From positions 17,118-23,322 of the forward strand of contig DHFK01000210.1 in the NCBI GenBank assembly GCA_002400365.1: a DNA stretch of 6,205 nt, given 5' to 3'. How positions within the stretch are numbered: the first letter of the stretch is position 1; every line of letters begins with the position of its first letter. The translations under genes were made by a program, and so were the position numbers. This DNA is from Anaerolineales bacterium UBA4826 (lineage in GTDB: Bacteria > Chloroflexota > Anaerolineae > UBA4142). Shown in pieces: positions 1 through 5,981 of this stretch. The notes beneath the pieces are model-generated. The model made no database searches and was not told the DNA's origin. It saw only the letters and a program-made list of their open reading frames with translations.

Positions 1-1
1 C

Positions 2-898
2 GGCGCGGCAAATCCAGAGACGACGAAAATTCTGATGGTCGCCGATCCCGCATCGCCGACCCAAGTTGCCGAGCCGATCATCGGGACGCTTCAGGGCATA
101 GTGCAGAAAGAGTCGTTCGCCGTCGCCGTGCCCAAAGGGATTGACCTGCTGTTCGATCAAATCGCGCCGCAGACTCCCGCACAGCAACGCGCGGCGTTCA
201 AGTTGGAGGCAACGCAAGCGTTGTCGGGCGGCTTGGTCGGCGAGCAACCGCCGACCATTTCGGTGGAACGCGTCGCGCCACCGGGGATGCGCGTCGAGAA
301 ATTTCCAGACACGTTCCAGCAGAACGTTCCTGGCTACACCATCTACGGTATCTTTTGGATCGTCAGCATGTTGGCAAGTTCCGTGCTGGTCGAAAAACGC
401 GATGGCACTTTTCGCCGCTTGCTCGTCGCGCCGATGAAGCGCACGGCGATGCTCGCCGGCAAGATGTTGCCGTATTATTTGATTAACGTACTGCAAATCG
501 CTATAATGCTGGGCGCATCCAGTCTGCTGTTCGGACTCAAGTTGGGTTCGTCGCCCGCCGGCTTGATCGTGGTCAGTTTGGCGGCGGCAGCCACTGCCAC
601 GGGACTGGGTGTTTTGGTTTCCGCGTTCGCGCGCACCGAAGCGCAAATCGGCGGACTGACGACGCTCGTGCTGCTCTCCGCGTCCGCGCTCGGCGGTTGC
701 TTCATCCCGCGCTTGACGATGCCGGAATGGCTGCGGACAGCCGGTTTGCTCACACCGCACGCGTGGGCGCTCGATGCGTACCAGGATTTGCTCGTGCGCG
801 GTTATGGTCTGGTGGACGTGCTGCCCAAGGTCGGCGTGCTTGGCGCGTTCGCGCTCGCGTTCTTTGCGATTGGCGTGTGGAAATTCCGATTTGATTAG
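2..898 (+). CDS. ABC-2 type transporter permease, C-terminal part (start outside window)
   Basis: Membrane subunit of an ABC-2 type exporter (DrrB/YhhJ-like, ABC2_membrane_3 type), moving an unknown substrate across the cytoplasmic membrane with an ATPase that would be encoded upstream. The frame is open from base 2 to the TAG at 896-898. The first in-frame ATG at 35 lies inside the extracytoplasmic domain and is probably not the true start. Seen: a soluble stretch of about 100 residues (KILMVADPAS near its start), then the NVPGYTIYGIFWI segment typical of the family, then about five hydrophobic segments at roughly 331-390, 464-535, 560-631, 650-707 and 819-888. The VEKRDGTFRRLLVAPMKR loop after the first segment is the usual cytoplasmic coupling region. 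The family normally has one more N-terminal membrane helix, here missing with the 5' end. Family assignment is firm; substrate is unknown. It appears to end a separate operon, because a new promoter follows. Confidence 0.88.
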   Translation, partial: GAANPETTKILMVADPASPTQVAEPIIGTLQGIVQKESFAVAVPKGIDLLFDQIAPQTPAQQRAAFKLEATQALSGGLVGEQPPTISVERVAPPGMRVEKFPDTFQQNVPGYTIYGIFWIVSMLASSVLVEKRDGTFRRLLVAPMKRTAMLAGKMLPYYLINVLQIAIMLGASSLLFGLKLGSSPAGLIVVSLAAAATATGLGVLVSAFARTEAQIGGLTTLVLLSASALGGCFIPRLTMPEWLRTAGLLTPHAWALDAYQDLLVRGYGLVDVLPKVGVLGAFALAFFAIGVWKFRFD

Positions 899-970
899 CG
901 TGTAACCTTTCCACGCCGCATCCGTATACAGAGTGGTCTCGCGATTGTGACACACCGGCTTGACAAGGCG

Positions 971-979
971 TGGTATAAT
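971..979 (+). promoter_or_regulatory. Extended -10 promoter of the ATPase-permease-adaptor unit
   Basis: The sequence TGGTATAAT matches the extended -10 consensus TGnTATAAT exactly, with the hexamer at 974-979. No good -35 hexamer lies 16-18 bases upstream (around 950-957 the sequence is CACACC-like), which extended -10 promoters tolerate. A perfect TTGACA at 960-965 is only 8 bases from this -10, so it cannot be its partner; it could pair with a weak TACTAG at 982-987 (16-base spacer). Start of transcription is expected near 985-987, about 50 bases before the ATPase start. Motif match is seen; use in vivo is inferred. Confidence 0.6.
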
Positions 980-1002
980 TGTACTAGTTAGATTGGTACA
1001 AT
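978..1002 (+). promoter_or_regulatory. Operator-like inverted repeat overlapping the -10 and start site
   Basis: ATTGTAC (978-984) and GTACAAT (996-1002) form a perfect 7-bp inverted repeat. Extended inward, ATTGTACTAG (978-987) and TTGGTACAAT (993-1002) match as a dyad at 8 of 10 positions around a 5-base centre. The repeat overlaps the last two bases of the -10 hexamer and covers the expected start site, the classic position for a repressor of the TetR, GntR or MarR type. The two non-matching positions would be G-U pairs in RNA, so a hairpin is also possible, but most of its left arm lies upstream of the expected start site and it has no U tract. No regulator gene is visible in the window. 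Confidence 0.5.
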
Positions 1003-1025
1003 CTGGAATTGACGTGGAGAGACGC

Positions 1026-1030
1026 AGAGG
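1026..1030 (+). promoter_or_regulatory. Ribosome binding site fixing the ATPase start
   Basis: AGAGG at 1026-1030 sits 5 bases before the ATG at 1036. It decides between this ATG and an in-frame TTG at 1009, which would add nine residues and has no comparable site upstream. Confidence 0.7.
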
Positions 1031-1035
1031 TATCT

Positions 1036-2205
1036 ATGTTCTGGAATCGCCAAAAGAAAAACGAACTTGGAAAGAAATCCAATGGACTCTACCAACACGG
1101 CAACGAAGAACTGATTCACTTGCGCCAGGTCGTCAAGACGTTCGACTCCGCCGCTGGCAAATTCACCGCGCTCAGGGGCGTTGACCTGCGCGTGGATGCC
1201 GGCGAGTTCGTCGCGGTCATTGGCAAATCGGGCAGCGGAAAGACGACGCTGGTCAACATGGTCGCAGGCATTGACCGTCCGACGGCAGGCGAGGTGCTGG
1301 TCGGCAACACCGCGGTGCACAAACTCAACGAAGGACAGATGGCAGAGTGGCGCGGGCGCAACCTTGGGATCGTCTTTCAGTTCTTTCAACTCTTGCCGAC
1401 GCTGACGCTCGCCGAAAACATCATGCTGCCGATGGATTTCTGCAACGTTTACAAATCGGGCGAACGCCGCAAACGCGCGCTGAACCTGCTCGAACAGATG
1501 GAGATGGCGGACCACGCGAACAAACTGCCTGCCGCGATTTCCGGCGGACAGCAGCAGCGCGTCGCGATCGCGCGCGCGCTGGCAAATGATCCGCCGATTC
1601 TGCTCGCGGATGAGCCGACCGGCAACCTCGATTCCAAGACCGCCGACTCGGTCTTTGAACTTTTCGAGGGCTTGGTGAAACGCGGCAAGACGATCTTGAT
1701 GGTGACGCATGATCACGATTTGGCAAAGCGCGCGACGCGCGCGGTGCAGATCGCCGACGGCGAGATCATCGAACAGCAACTTGCCCAGGCGTTCCCTGTT
1801 CTCACCCAAGCCCAACTCGTCGCCTTGACGCACAAAGTGGACCCGGAAAAGTACGCGCCCGGTCAAATCATTCTGCGCCAGGGCGAGCCCGTCGAGCAGT
1901 TCAACGTCATCGTCAACGGACGCGTCGAAATTGTCGTGCCGCAGCCGGACGGCGCGGAGAAGATCGTCGCGACGATGAGCCGCGGCGAGTACTTTGGCGA
2001 AATCGAATTGTTGCGCGGCGGCGCGAGTCTTGCCACCGCGCGCGCCGCGTCCGATGCGCCAGTCGAAGTCCTCCGCTTCGACCGCGCCACGTTCAACGAA
2101 ATGGTGAGTCAGAATTCGGCGCTGAAAGACGCGATCGCGCGCATCGCGCAAGCACGCACCGCGGAGAACGTCGCCGCGCGTAACGGCGAGGCGCGCCATG
2201 CTTAG
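1036..2205 (+). CDS. ABC transporter ATPase (MacB/LolD type) with C-terminal cNMP-binding-like domain
   Basis: 389-residue protein that should hydrolyse ATP to drive the permease encoded next. Residues 27-245 are a complete ABC ATPase of the MacB/LolD/FtsE group: Walker A GKSGSGKTT (63-71), Q-loop Gln115, signature SGGQQQR (169-175), Walker B ILLADE (188-193, catalytic Glu193), D-loop NLDS (197-200) and switch His225. Residues about 250-370 form a cNMP-binding-type beta barrel: PGQIILRQGEP (275-285), VNGRVEIV, and a phosphate-cassette-like stretch beginning FGEIELL at 320. The FGE glutamate is kept (Glu322), but the arginine usual in the PRxA motif is replaced near Ser331, so ordinary cAMP/cGMP binding is doubtful. 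MacB/LolD ATPases are normally about 220-240 residues, so the extra domain explains the length. The gene overlaps the permease by 8 bases, suggesting translational coupling. Catalytic function is firm; the role of the C-terminal domain is inferred. Confidence 0.93.
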   Translation: MFWNRQKKNELGKKSNGLYQHGNEELIHLRQVVKTFDSAAGKFTALRGVDLRVDAGEFVAVIGKSGSGKTTLVNMVAGIDRPTAGEVLVGNTAVHKLNEGQMAEWRGRNLGIVFQFFQLLPTLTLAENIMLPMDFCNVYKSGERRKRALNLLEQMEMADHANKLPAAISGGQQQRVAIARALANDPPILLADEPTGNLDSKTADSVFELFEGLVKRGKTILMVTHDHDLAKRATRAVQIADGEIIEQQLAQAFPVLTQAQLVALTHKVDPEKYAPGQIILRQGEPVEQFNVIVNGRVEIVVPQPDGAEKIVATMSRGEYFGEIELLRGGASLATARAASDAPVEVLRFDRATFNEMVSQNSALKDAIARIAQARTAENVAARNGEARHA

Positions 2206-4699
2206 CCCGCGCTGGCGCAAAGTCCTGCGCGATCTGTGGGGCAACAAATTCCGCACGCTGCTCGTCGTCCTCTCCATCGCGGTCGGCGTGTTCGCGGTGG
2301 GCGCAGTCACGCACACCTTCACGATCGTCTCGCAGGAATTGCTCGTCACCTATCCCAAGGCGAATCCCGCCGCCGCAACGCTCTACCCCGGCGCGTTCGA
2401 CGATACGCTGGTCGAAACGGTCAAACGCATCCCGGGAGTCGAAGACGCGGAAGGGCGCTCGCTCATTATCGTTCGATTGCGGATGGGGCAAGACGAGTGG
2501 AAGAACCTCTTGCTCTTTGCCATTCCCGACTATGACCACATTCGCATCAACAAGGTCGCGCCGCAGGGCGAGTATGGACCTGCGCCGGATTTTCACGCCG
2601 AACGCGGCGTGTGGCCCCCGCCCGATCATGCCGTGGTGTTGGAACGCTCGTCGTTCCTCATTCCTGGGCTGGTCCCATCGAACATTCGGGTCGGCGATAC
2701 CATCGAGGTTCAGCAGTCTACGGGCGGACAGATCCGTCAACTGCGCTTGGCAGGCCTGGCGCACGAATCCGTCTTTGCGCCCGCGCCATTCGTCAACTAC
2801 CCGTACGGCTATATCACGATGGATACGCTTGAGTGGCTGACCGGCTCGCGCCAGGCGGACCAACTGATGATCACCGTTTCGGACCATAAACTCGACAAGG
2901 CGCACATTACGCGCGTCGCCGAGCAGGTCAAGAATAAAATCGAATCCGGTGGACGAACTGTTTACAGCGTGGCGATCCCAGAACCGGGAAAGCATCCGCT
3001 CCAGGATATTTTTGCCGGGATGTTGCTGATTCTGAATCTGCTTGGCTTTGGCGCGCTGTGCTTGAGCGGGTTCCTCGTCGTCAACACGATCACCGCGCTC
3101 CTGGCGCAGCAAGTGCGGCAAATCGGAATTATGAAAGCGATTGGCGGGCGGACGCGGCAAATCGTCGCGATGTACTTTGCGACCGTGTTGTTGTTCGGCG
3201 TGTTCGCGCTGGTCATTGCGATTCCAAGCGCGATGTTCGTGGCAGCCGAAACCAGCAAGTATCTCGCCGGCTTTGTGAACGTGGATTTTCCGGATTTCAG
3301 TCTGCCGCCCAGCATCCTGATGACCGAAATCGCGATCGGACTCTTGTTGCCAGTCCTCGCCGCGATCTTTCCGATCTTGTCCGGCACGCGCGTCACGGTT
3401 CGCGAGGCGATCACCGATTATGGAATTCGAGATTCAAAATCTAGTCCTGAGCGAAGGCGAAGGATCAAAATTCAAAATCCGAAAGGCAGATTCCGTATTC
3501 CGAATTTTGAATTCCGAATGACGAATTTTGAATTTCTTCCCCGCCCGATGATGCTTTCGTTCCGCAATACGTTTCGCCGCAAAGGGCGACTCGCGCTCAC
3601 GCTGCTGACGCTGATTCTGGGCGGCACGATCTTCATCTCGGTGCTCAACGTGCGCGCGTCCATGTATCAGACGCTGGACGATGTGTTCAAGTACTGGCAG
3701 TTCGACATCCTGGTCCCGTTCGAACATTCCTATCGCAACGACATCATCGAAGAAATCGCCAAGCAAACGCCGGGCGTGACCCGCGTCGAGTCCTGGGGCT
3801 ACAATAGCGTTCGTCGTTTGCGCGCGGACGAAAGCGAAAGCGATTCGATCACGCTCTTCGCCGCGCCGCCGGATACTACGATGCTCCAGCCGACCATCAT
3901 CGAAGGACGATGGCTGACGCCGGCGGACGAGAACGCGATCGTCATCAGCACCGACGTTCAGCACGCCGAGAAAGACCTGAAGGTCGGCGATGAGATCAGA
4001 CTCAAGATTCAGGGTCGCAAGACGACCTGGCGCATCGTCGGCACCGTGCGCGTCGTCGGATTCCGCGGCGGCATCGGCGTGGCGTACGTGAACTACCCGC
4101 ACTATGCGCGCGTGACCGGACAGGTGGGGCGCGCGGGCAGCGTACAACTGAGCACCGCGAAGCACGACACCGCGTCACAGGTGCAGGTTCAGCAAGCGCT
4201 CGAGGAAAGATACAAGCAGGTTGGAGTGCGTGCCTCCGCCGGCGGAATCACCAGCGGGCAGATTCGCGACCAGAACGAGATCTTTTTCAACATCATCAGC
4301 GTCCTGTTGATGATCATGGCGATTCTGATGGCGATGGTCGGCGGGCTGGGGTTGATGGGCACGATGTCGCTGAACGTGCTCGAGCGCACGCGCGAGATCG
4401 GCGTGATGCGCGCGGTCGGCGCATCGAACGGCGCGGTACGGCGCATCGTCCTGGCCGAGGGCGTCTTCATCGGCTTGCTCAGCGCGCTGATCGCCGTCGT
4501 GCTATCGTACCCGCTGAGCCGCGCCTTCTCCGATCTCGTGGGTGAGGCGATCTTCCAATTGCCGCTCAGTTACACAATCTCGGTGGATGGGATTATAATG
4601 TGGCTCGTCATCGTCGTCATTCTCTCTGCGCTTTCAAGTCTGCTGCCCGCGTTCAACGCGTCGCGGCTGACGGTTCGCGAAATTCTGGCGTACGAATAA
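2198..4699 (+). CDS. FtsX/MacB-type ABC permease with two tandem halves
   Basis: 833-residue membrane subunit partnering the preceding ATPase. The start at 2198 lies inside the ATPase gene and has GAGG at 2188-2191, 6 bases away. Each half has one helix, a large extracytoplasmic MacB_PCD-type domain and a three-helix FtsX domain. First half: helix about 19-44, helices about 272-298, 322-348 and 376-395, with IGIMKAIGG (309-317) as the coupling region. Second half: helix about 464-484, helices about 697-722, 750-773 and 799-819, with REIGVMRAVGAS (732-743). The halves end alike, GTRVTVREAI (396-405) and ASRLTVREIL (821-830), which supports an origin by internal duplication. The cytoplasmic linker (411-450) is odd: basic, with a repeated NFEF, and encoded by repeat-rich DNA (separate entries). 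After it comes LPRPMMLSFRNTFRRKGRL, which looks like normal family sequence. The whole fits a MacB/LolC-like mechanotransmission exporter; the substrate is unknown. Confidence 0.92.
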   Translation: MLSPRWRKVLRDLWGNKFRTLLVVLSIAVGVFAVGAVTHTFTIVSQELLVTYPKANPAAATLYPGAFDDTLVETVKRIPGVEDAEGRSLIIVRLRMGQDEWKNLLLFAIPDYDHIRINKVAPQGEYGPAPDFHAERGVWPPPDHAVVLERSSFLIPGLVPSNIRVGDTIEVQQSTGGQIRQLRLAGLAHESVFAPAPFVNYPYGYITMDTLEWLTGSRQADQLMITVSDHKLDKAHITRVAEQVKNKIESGGRTVYSVAIPEPGKHPLQDIFAGMLLILNLLGFGALCLSGFLVVNTITALLAQQVRQIGIMKAIGGRTRQIVAMYFATVLLFGVFALVIAIPSAMFVAAETSKYLAGFVNVDFPDFSLPPSILMTEIAIGLLLPVLAAIFPILSGTRVTVREAITDYGIRDSKSSPERRRRIKIQNPKGRFRIPNFEFRMTNFEFLPRPMMLSFRNTFRRKGRLALTLLTLILGGTIFISVLNVRASMYQTLDDVFKYWQFDILVPFEHSYRNDIIEEIAKQTPGVTRVESWGYNSVRRLRADESESDSITLFAAPPDTTMLQPTIIEGRWLTPADENAIVISTDVQHAEKDLKVGDEIRLKIQGRKTTWRIVGTVRVVGFRGGIGVAYVNYPHYARVTGQVGRAGSVQLSTAKHDTASQVQVQQALEERYKQVGVRASAGGITSGQIRDQNEIFFNIISVLLMIMAILMAMVGGLGLMGTMSLNVLERTREIGVMRAVGASNGAVRRIVLAEGVFIGLLSALIAVVLSYPLSRAFSDLVGEAIFQLPLSYTISVDGIIMWLVIVVILSALSSLLPAFNASRLTVREILAYE
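3445..3464 (+). repeat. Short palindromic element of the CCTGAGCGAAG...GAAGGA type
   Basis: TCCTGAGCGAAGGCGAAGGA has TCCT/AGGA ends that pair. It closely resembles the CCTGAGC...GTCGAAGG palindromic repeats known to be scattered between genes in many bacterial genomes; here the middle reads GAAGGCG. It lies inside the AT-rich segment of the permease gene and encodes part of PERRRR. Assignment to that repeat type is by recollection, not by a search. Confidence 0.5.
3501..3535 (+). repeat. 21-base-period direct repeat encoding NFEF twice
   Basis: CGAATTTTGAATT occurs at 3501-3513 and again at 3522-3534, exactly 21 bases (seven codons) apart, so the protein repeats NFEF at residues 436-439 and 443-446. 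The in-frame period explains why the reading frame survived. Confidence 0.8.
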
Positions 4700-4700
4700 G

Positions 4701-4757
4701 GCGTGATACGTAATGCGTGAATGTTCACGCTTCACGCATCACGCATCACGCATCACT
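4701..4757 (+). repeat. Foldback repeat with TCACGCA heptads between permease and adaptor genes
   Basis: TCACGC[T/A] is repeated in tandem four times from 4725 to 4752 with a partial fifth copy to 4756. The left side (4701-4721) is inverted relative to it: 18 of 21 positions pair with 4724-4744, with a perfect GCGTGAA/TTCACGC core at 4715-4721 and 4724-4730. The element fills nearly the whole spacer after the permease stop and ends before the adaptor's ribosome site. There is no T tract, so it is not a typical intrinsic terminator. It could stabilise the upstream mRNA or tune the amount of adaptor; that role is inferred. Confidence 0.75.
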
Positions 4758-4761
4758 GCTC

Positions 4762-4768
4762 AAAGGAG
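4762..4768 (+). promoter_or_regulatory. Strong ribosome binding site fixing the adaptor start
   Basis: AAAGGAG at 4762-4768 lies 6 bases before the ATG at 4775. It excludes the upstream in-frame ATG at 4721, which would translate the repeat and push the signal peptide away from the N terminus. Confidence 0.85.
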
Positions 4769-4774
4769 ATCACA

Positions 4775-5896
4775 ATGAGAAAACTTATCGCATTCACAGC
4801 CCTGGCACTCACCGCCATCAGTCTCATCGCCTGTTCCGCGTCGGTGACGCCAACACCCAAAGTCCAGCCGACGCTGGCGGCGGTCAAGTCCAGCGGCAAG
4901 ATCGTCGCCGAAGGCAGAGTCGTGCCGGCGCGCAGCGCGTCGCTGGGCTTTCAGGTCGCTGGCGTCGTCGCGCAAGTACCAGTCGCGGTCGGCGATCGCG
5001 TCGAAAGCGGCAAGGTCTTGGCGCAGTTGGACACGCGGCAATTGGAATTGCAACTCGCGCAGGCGGATGCGAACCTGGCTGCCGCGCAAGCCAAGTCGAG
5101 CCAGTTGAAACGCGGCGCAACGCCGGAGGATTTGGCGGCGGCGCAACAAGCGCTCAAGTCGGCGCAGGTCAGTTATGAAAAGTTGCTGAAGCCAGATCCC
5201 AGCGAACTCAGCATGCTCAAGGCAGACGTGGATAAAGCCAAGGCGCTGTTGGATCAGGCGCAAGCGGCTTATGATCGCGCCGGCGGCGACAGCAATCCGT
5301 ATGCCGGAATGTTGCCGCAGCGCGCACAATTGCAGACCGCGTGGATTGATTACCAAAAGGCATTGACGGCGTACAACCTCAAAGTCAATCCATCCGACGC
5401 GCAAATTCAGCAGGCGCTGTCCGCCGTTCAGACCGCGAAGAATCAATTGGCAAAGTTGACGCCGGCGGCAGAAGACATTGCCGCGGCGGAAGCGAATGTG
5501 AAAGCGTCGCAAGCCGCGCGCGACCTGGCGGCGGAGCAACTCAGCCGCGCGAAACTCCTGGCGCCGTTCGCCGGCAATGTCGCGTCGCTCGACCTCAAAG
5601 TGGGCGAGCAGGTTGCCATCGGCGCGCCGGTGGTGCGCTTGGCGGATTATGCCAACTGGCAGGTGGAGACGACGGACCTCACCGAAATCAACGTCGTCAA
5701 CGTCAAAGAAGGCGATCCGGCAACCGTAACCTTTGACGCGATCCCAGAACTGGAGTTGACCGGCAAGGTCGCGAGCATCAAGGGGTTTGGGGACAACAAG
5801 CAAGGCGACATTGTTTACACGCTGGTCATCAACCTCGACAAGCAGGACGAGCGCTTGCGCTGGAATATGACCGCGAAGGTGAGTCTCGCCAAGTGA
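4775..5896 (+). CDS. Lipoprotein membrane fusion protein (HlyD/MacA-like periplasmic adaptor)
   Basis: 373-residue adaptor of the transporter, predicted to be anchored by lipid on the outer face of the cytoplasmic membrane. Residues 1-20 are a lipoprotein signal peptide: Arg-Lys, a hydrophobic core, lipobox LIAC with Cys20 as the lipidated residue, then a Thr/Pro-containing tether. Residues about 44-90 form the first half of a biotinyl-lipoyl-like domain (GFQVAGVVAQVPVAVGDRVE). Residues about 88-260 are Ala/Gln/Leu-rich helices predicted to form the coiled-coil hairpin, interrupted near 168-186 by GGDSNPYAGMLPQ. The second lipoyl half follows (LLAPFAGNVASLDLKVGEQV, 261-280), then a beta barrel (about 294-373). 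Length is normal for MacA-like adaptors. It lies in the same direction after the ATPase and permease, so co-expression is likely although the repeat separates them. Family is firm; the partner, substrate and any outer component are inferred or unknown. Confidence 0.9.
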   Translation: MRKLIAFTALALTAISLIACSASVTPTPKVQPTLAAVKSSGKIVAEGRVVPARSASLGFQVAGVVAQVPVAVGDRVESGKVLAQLDTRQLELQLAQADANLAAAQAKSSQLKRGATPEDLAAAQQALKSAQVSYEKLLKPDPSELSMLKADVDKAKALLDQAQAAYDRAGGDSNPYAGMLPQRAQLQTAWIDYQKALTAYNLKVNPSDAQIQQALSAVQTAKNQLAKLTPAAEDIAAAEANVKASQAARDLAAEQLSRAKLLAPFAGNVASLDLKVGEQVAIGAPVVRLADYANWQVETTDLTEINVVNVKEGDPATVTFDAIPELELTGKVASIKGFGDNKQGDIVYTLVINLDKQDERLRWNMTAKVSLAK

Positions 5897-5930
5897 ACCC
5901 AAGGTGCGTTGTGTTGTGCCGCTGTGTAGT

Positions 5931-5959
5931 ATGACAACCGACGAGAAATCGTGTAAAAT
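5931..5959 (+). promoter_or_regulatory. Sigma-70-type promoter for the xisH-family gene
   Basis: ATGACA (5931-5936, five of six to TTGACA) and TAAAAT (5954-5959, five of six to TATAAT) are separated by 17 bases, the ideal spacing. Start is expected near 5966, giving a leader of about 16 bases that holds GAGGTGA (5969-5975), 6 bases before the ATG at 5982. The gene is therefore probably transcribed independently of the transporter. Confidence 0.65.
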
Positions 5960-5981
5960 AGCCACAGCGAGGTGACGCGGT

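Larger units (their letters stand above)
3424..3539 (+). repeat. AT-rich repeat segment captured in frame inside the permease gene
   Basis: By hand count 3421-3540 has 46 G+C in 120 bases (38%), while the 60 bases on either side are each 62%. It contains ATTCAAAATC twice (3432-3441, 3470-3479) and CGAATTTTGAATT twice (3501-3513, 3522-3534). The left and right types are inverted with respect to each other: 3468-3481 pairs with 3522-3535 at 13 of 14 positions. It encodes residues about 410-447 of the permease without a stop or frameshift and uses AGA/AGG arginine codons, unlike the CGC-rich surroundings. From memory, runs of this kind are usually intergenic in Chloroflexota. Insertion or replacement of the original linker by such a repeat is inferred. 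Confidence 0.75.

Noticed and set aside
911..973. CCACGCC (911-917) inverted against GGCGTGG (967-973)
   Set aside because: Short arms 49 bases apart in GC-rich DNA with no T tract; not supported as a terminator or operator.
960..979. TTGACA (960-965) with TATAAT (974-979) as one promoter
   Set aside because: The spacer is only 8 bases. The -10 is better read as an extended -10 element.
1009..1035. TTG at 1009 as the ATPase start
   Set aside because: It lacks a good ribosome site, while AGAGG is well placed for the ATG at 1036. The extra nine residues have no family support.
988..2349. Long open frame on the minus strand opposite the ATPase (also 2093-3160 and 4760-5998)
   Set aside because: The plus-strand proteins carry full family motifs. 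The minus-strand products are Arg/His/Asp-rich with no recognisable domain, as expected opposite GC-rich genes.
4701..4744. Foldback as an intrinsic terminator
   Set aside because: No run of T follows the stem, and the next bases lead into the adaptor's ribosome site.
4725..4757. Heptad array as a CRISPR
   Set aside because: Units are 7 bases in direct tandem with no spacers.
4721..4774. ATG at 4721 as the adaptor start
   Set aside because: The added residues (MFTLHASRITHH...) are translated repeat DNA and would bury the signal peptide. AAAGGAG points to 4775.
5897..5930. Possible terminator after the adaptor gene
   Set aside because: The GT-rich stretch forms no convincing stem with a T tract.
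5941..5952. ACGA-GAAA-TCGT mini-hairpin upstream of xisH
   Set aside because: Only four pairs, lying in the promoter spacer and thus upstream of the expected transcript; likely chance.
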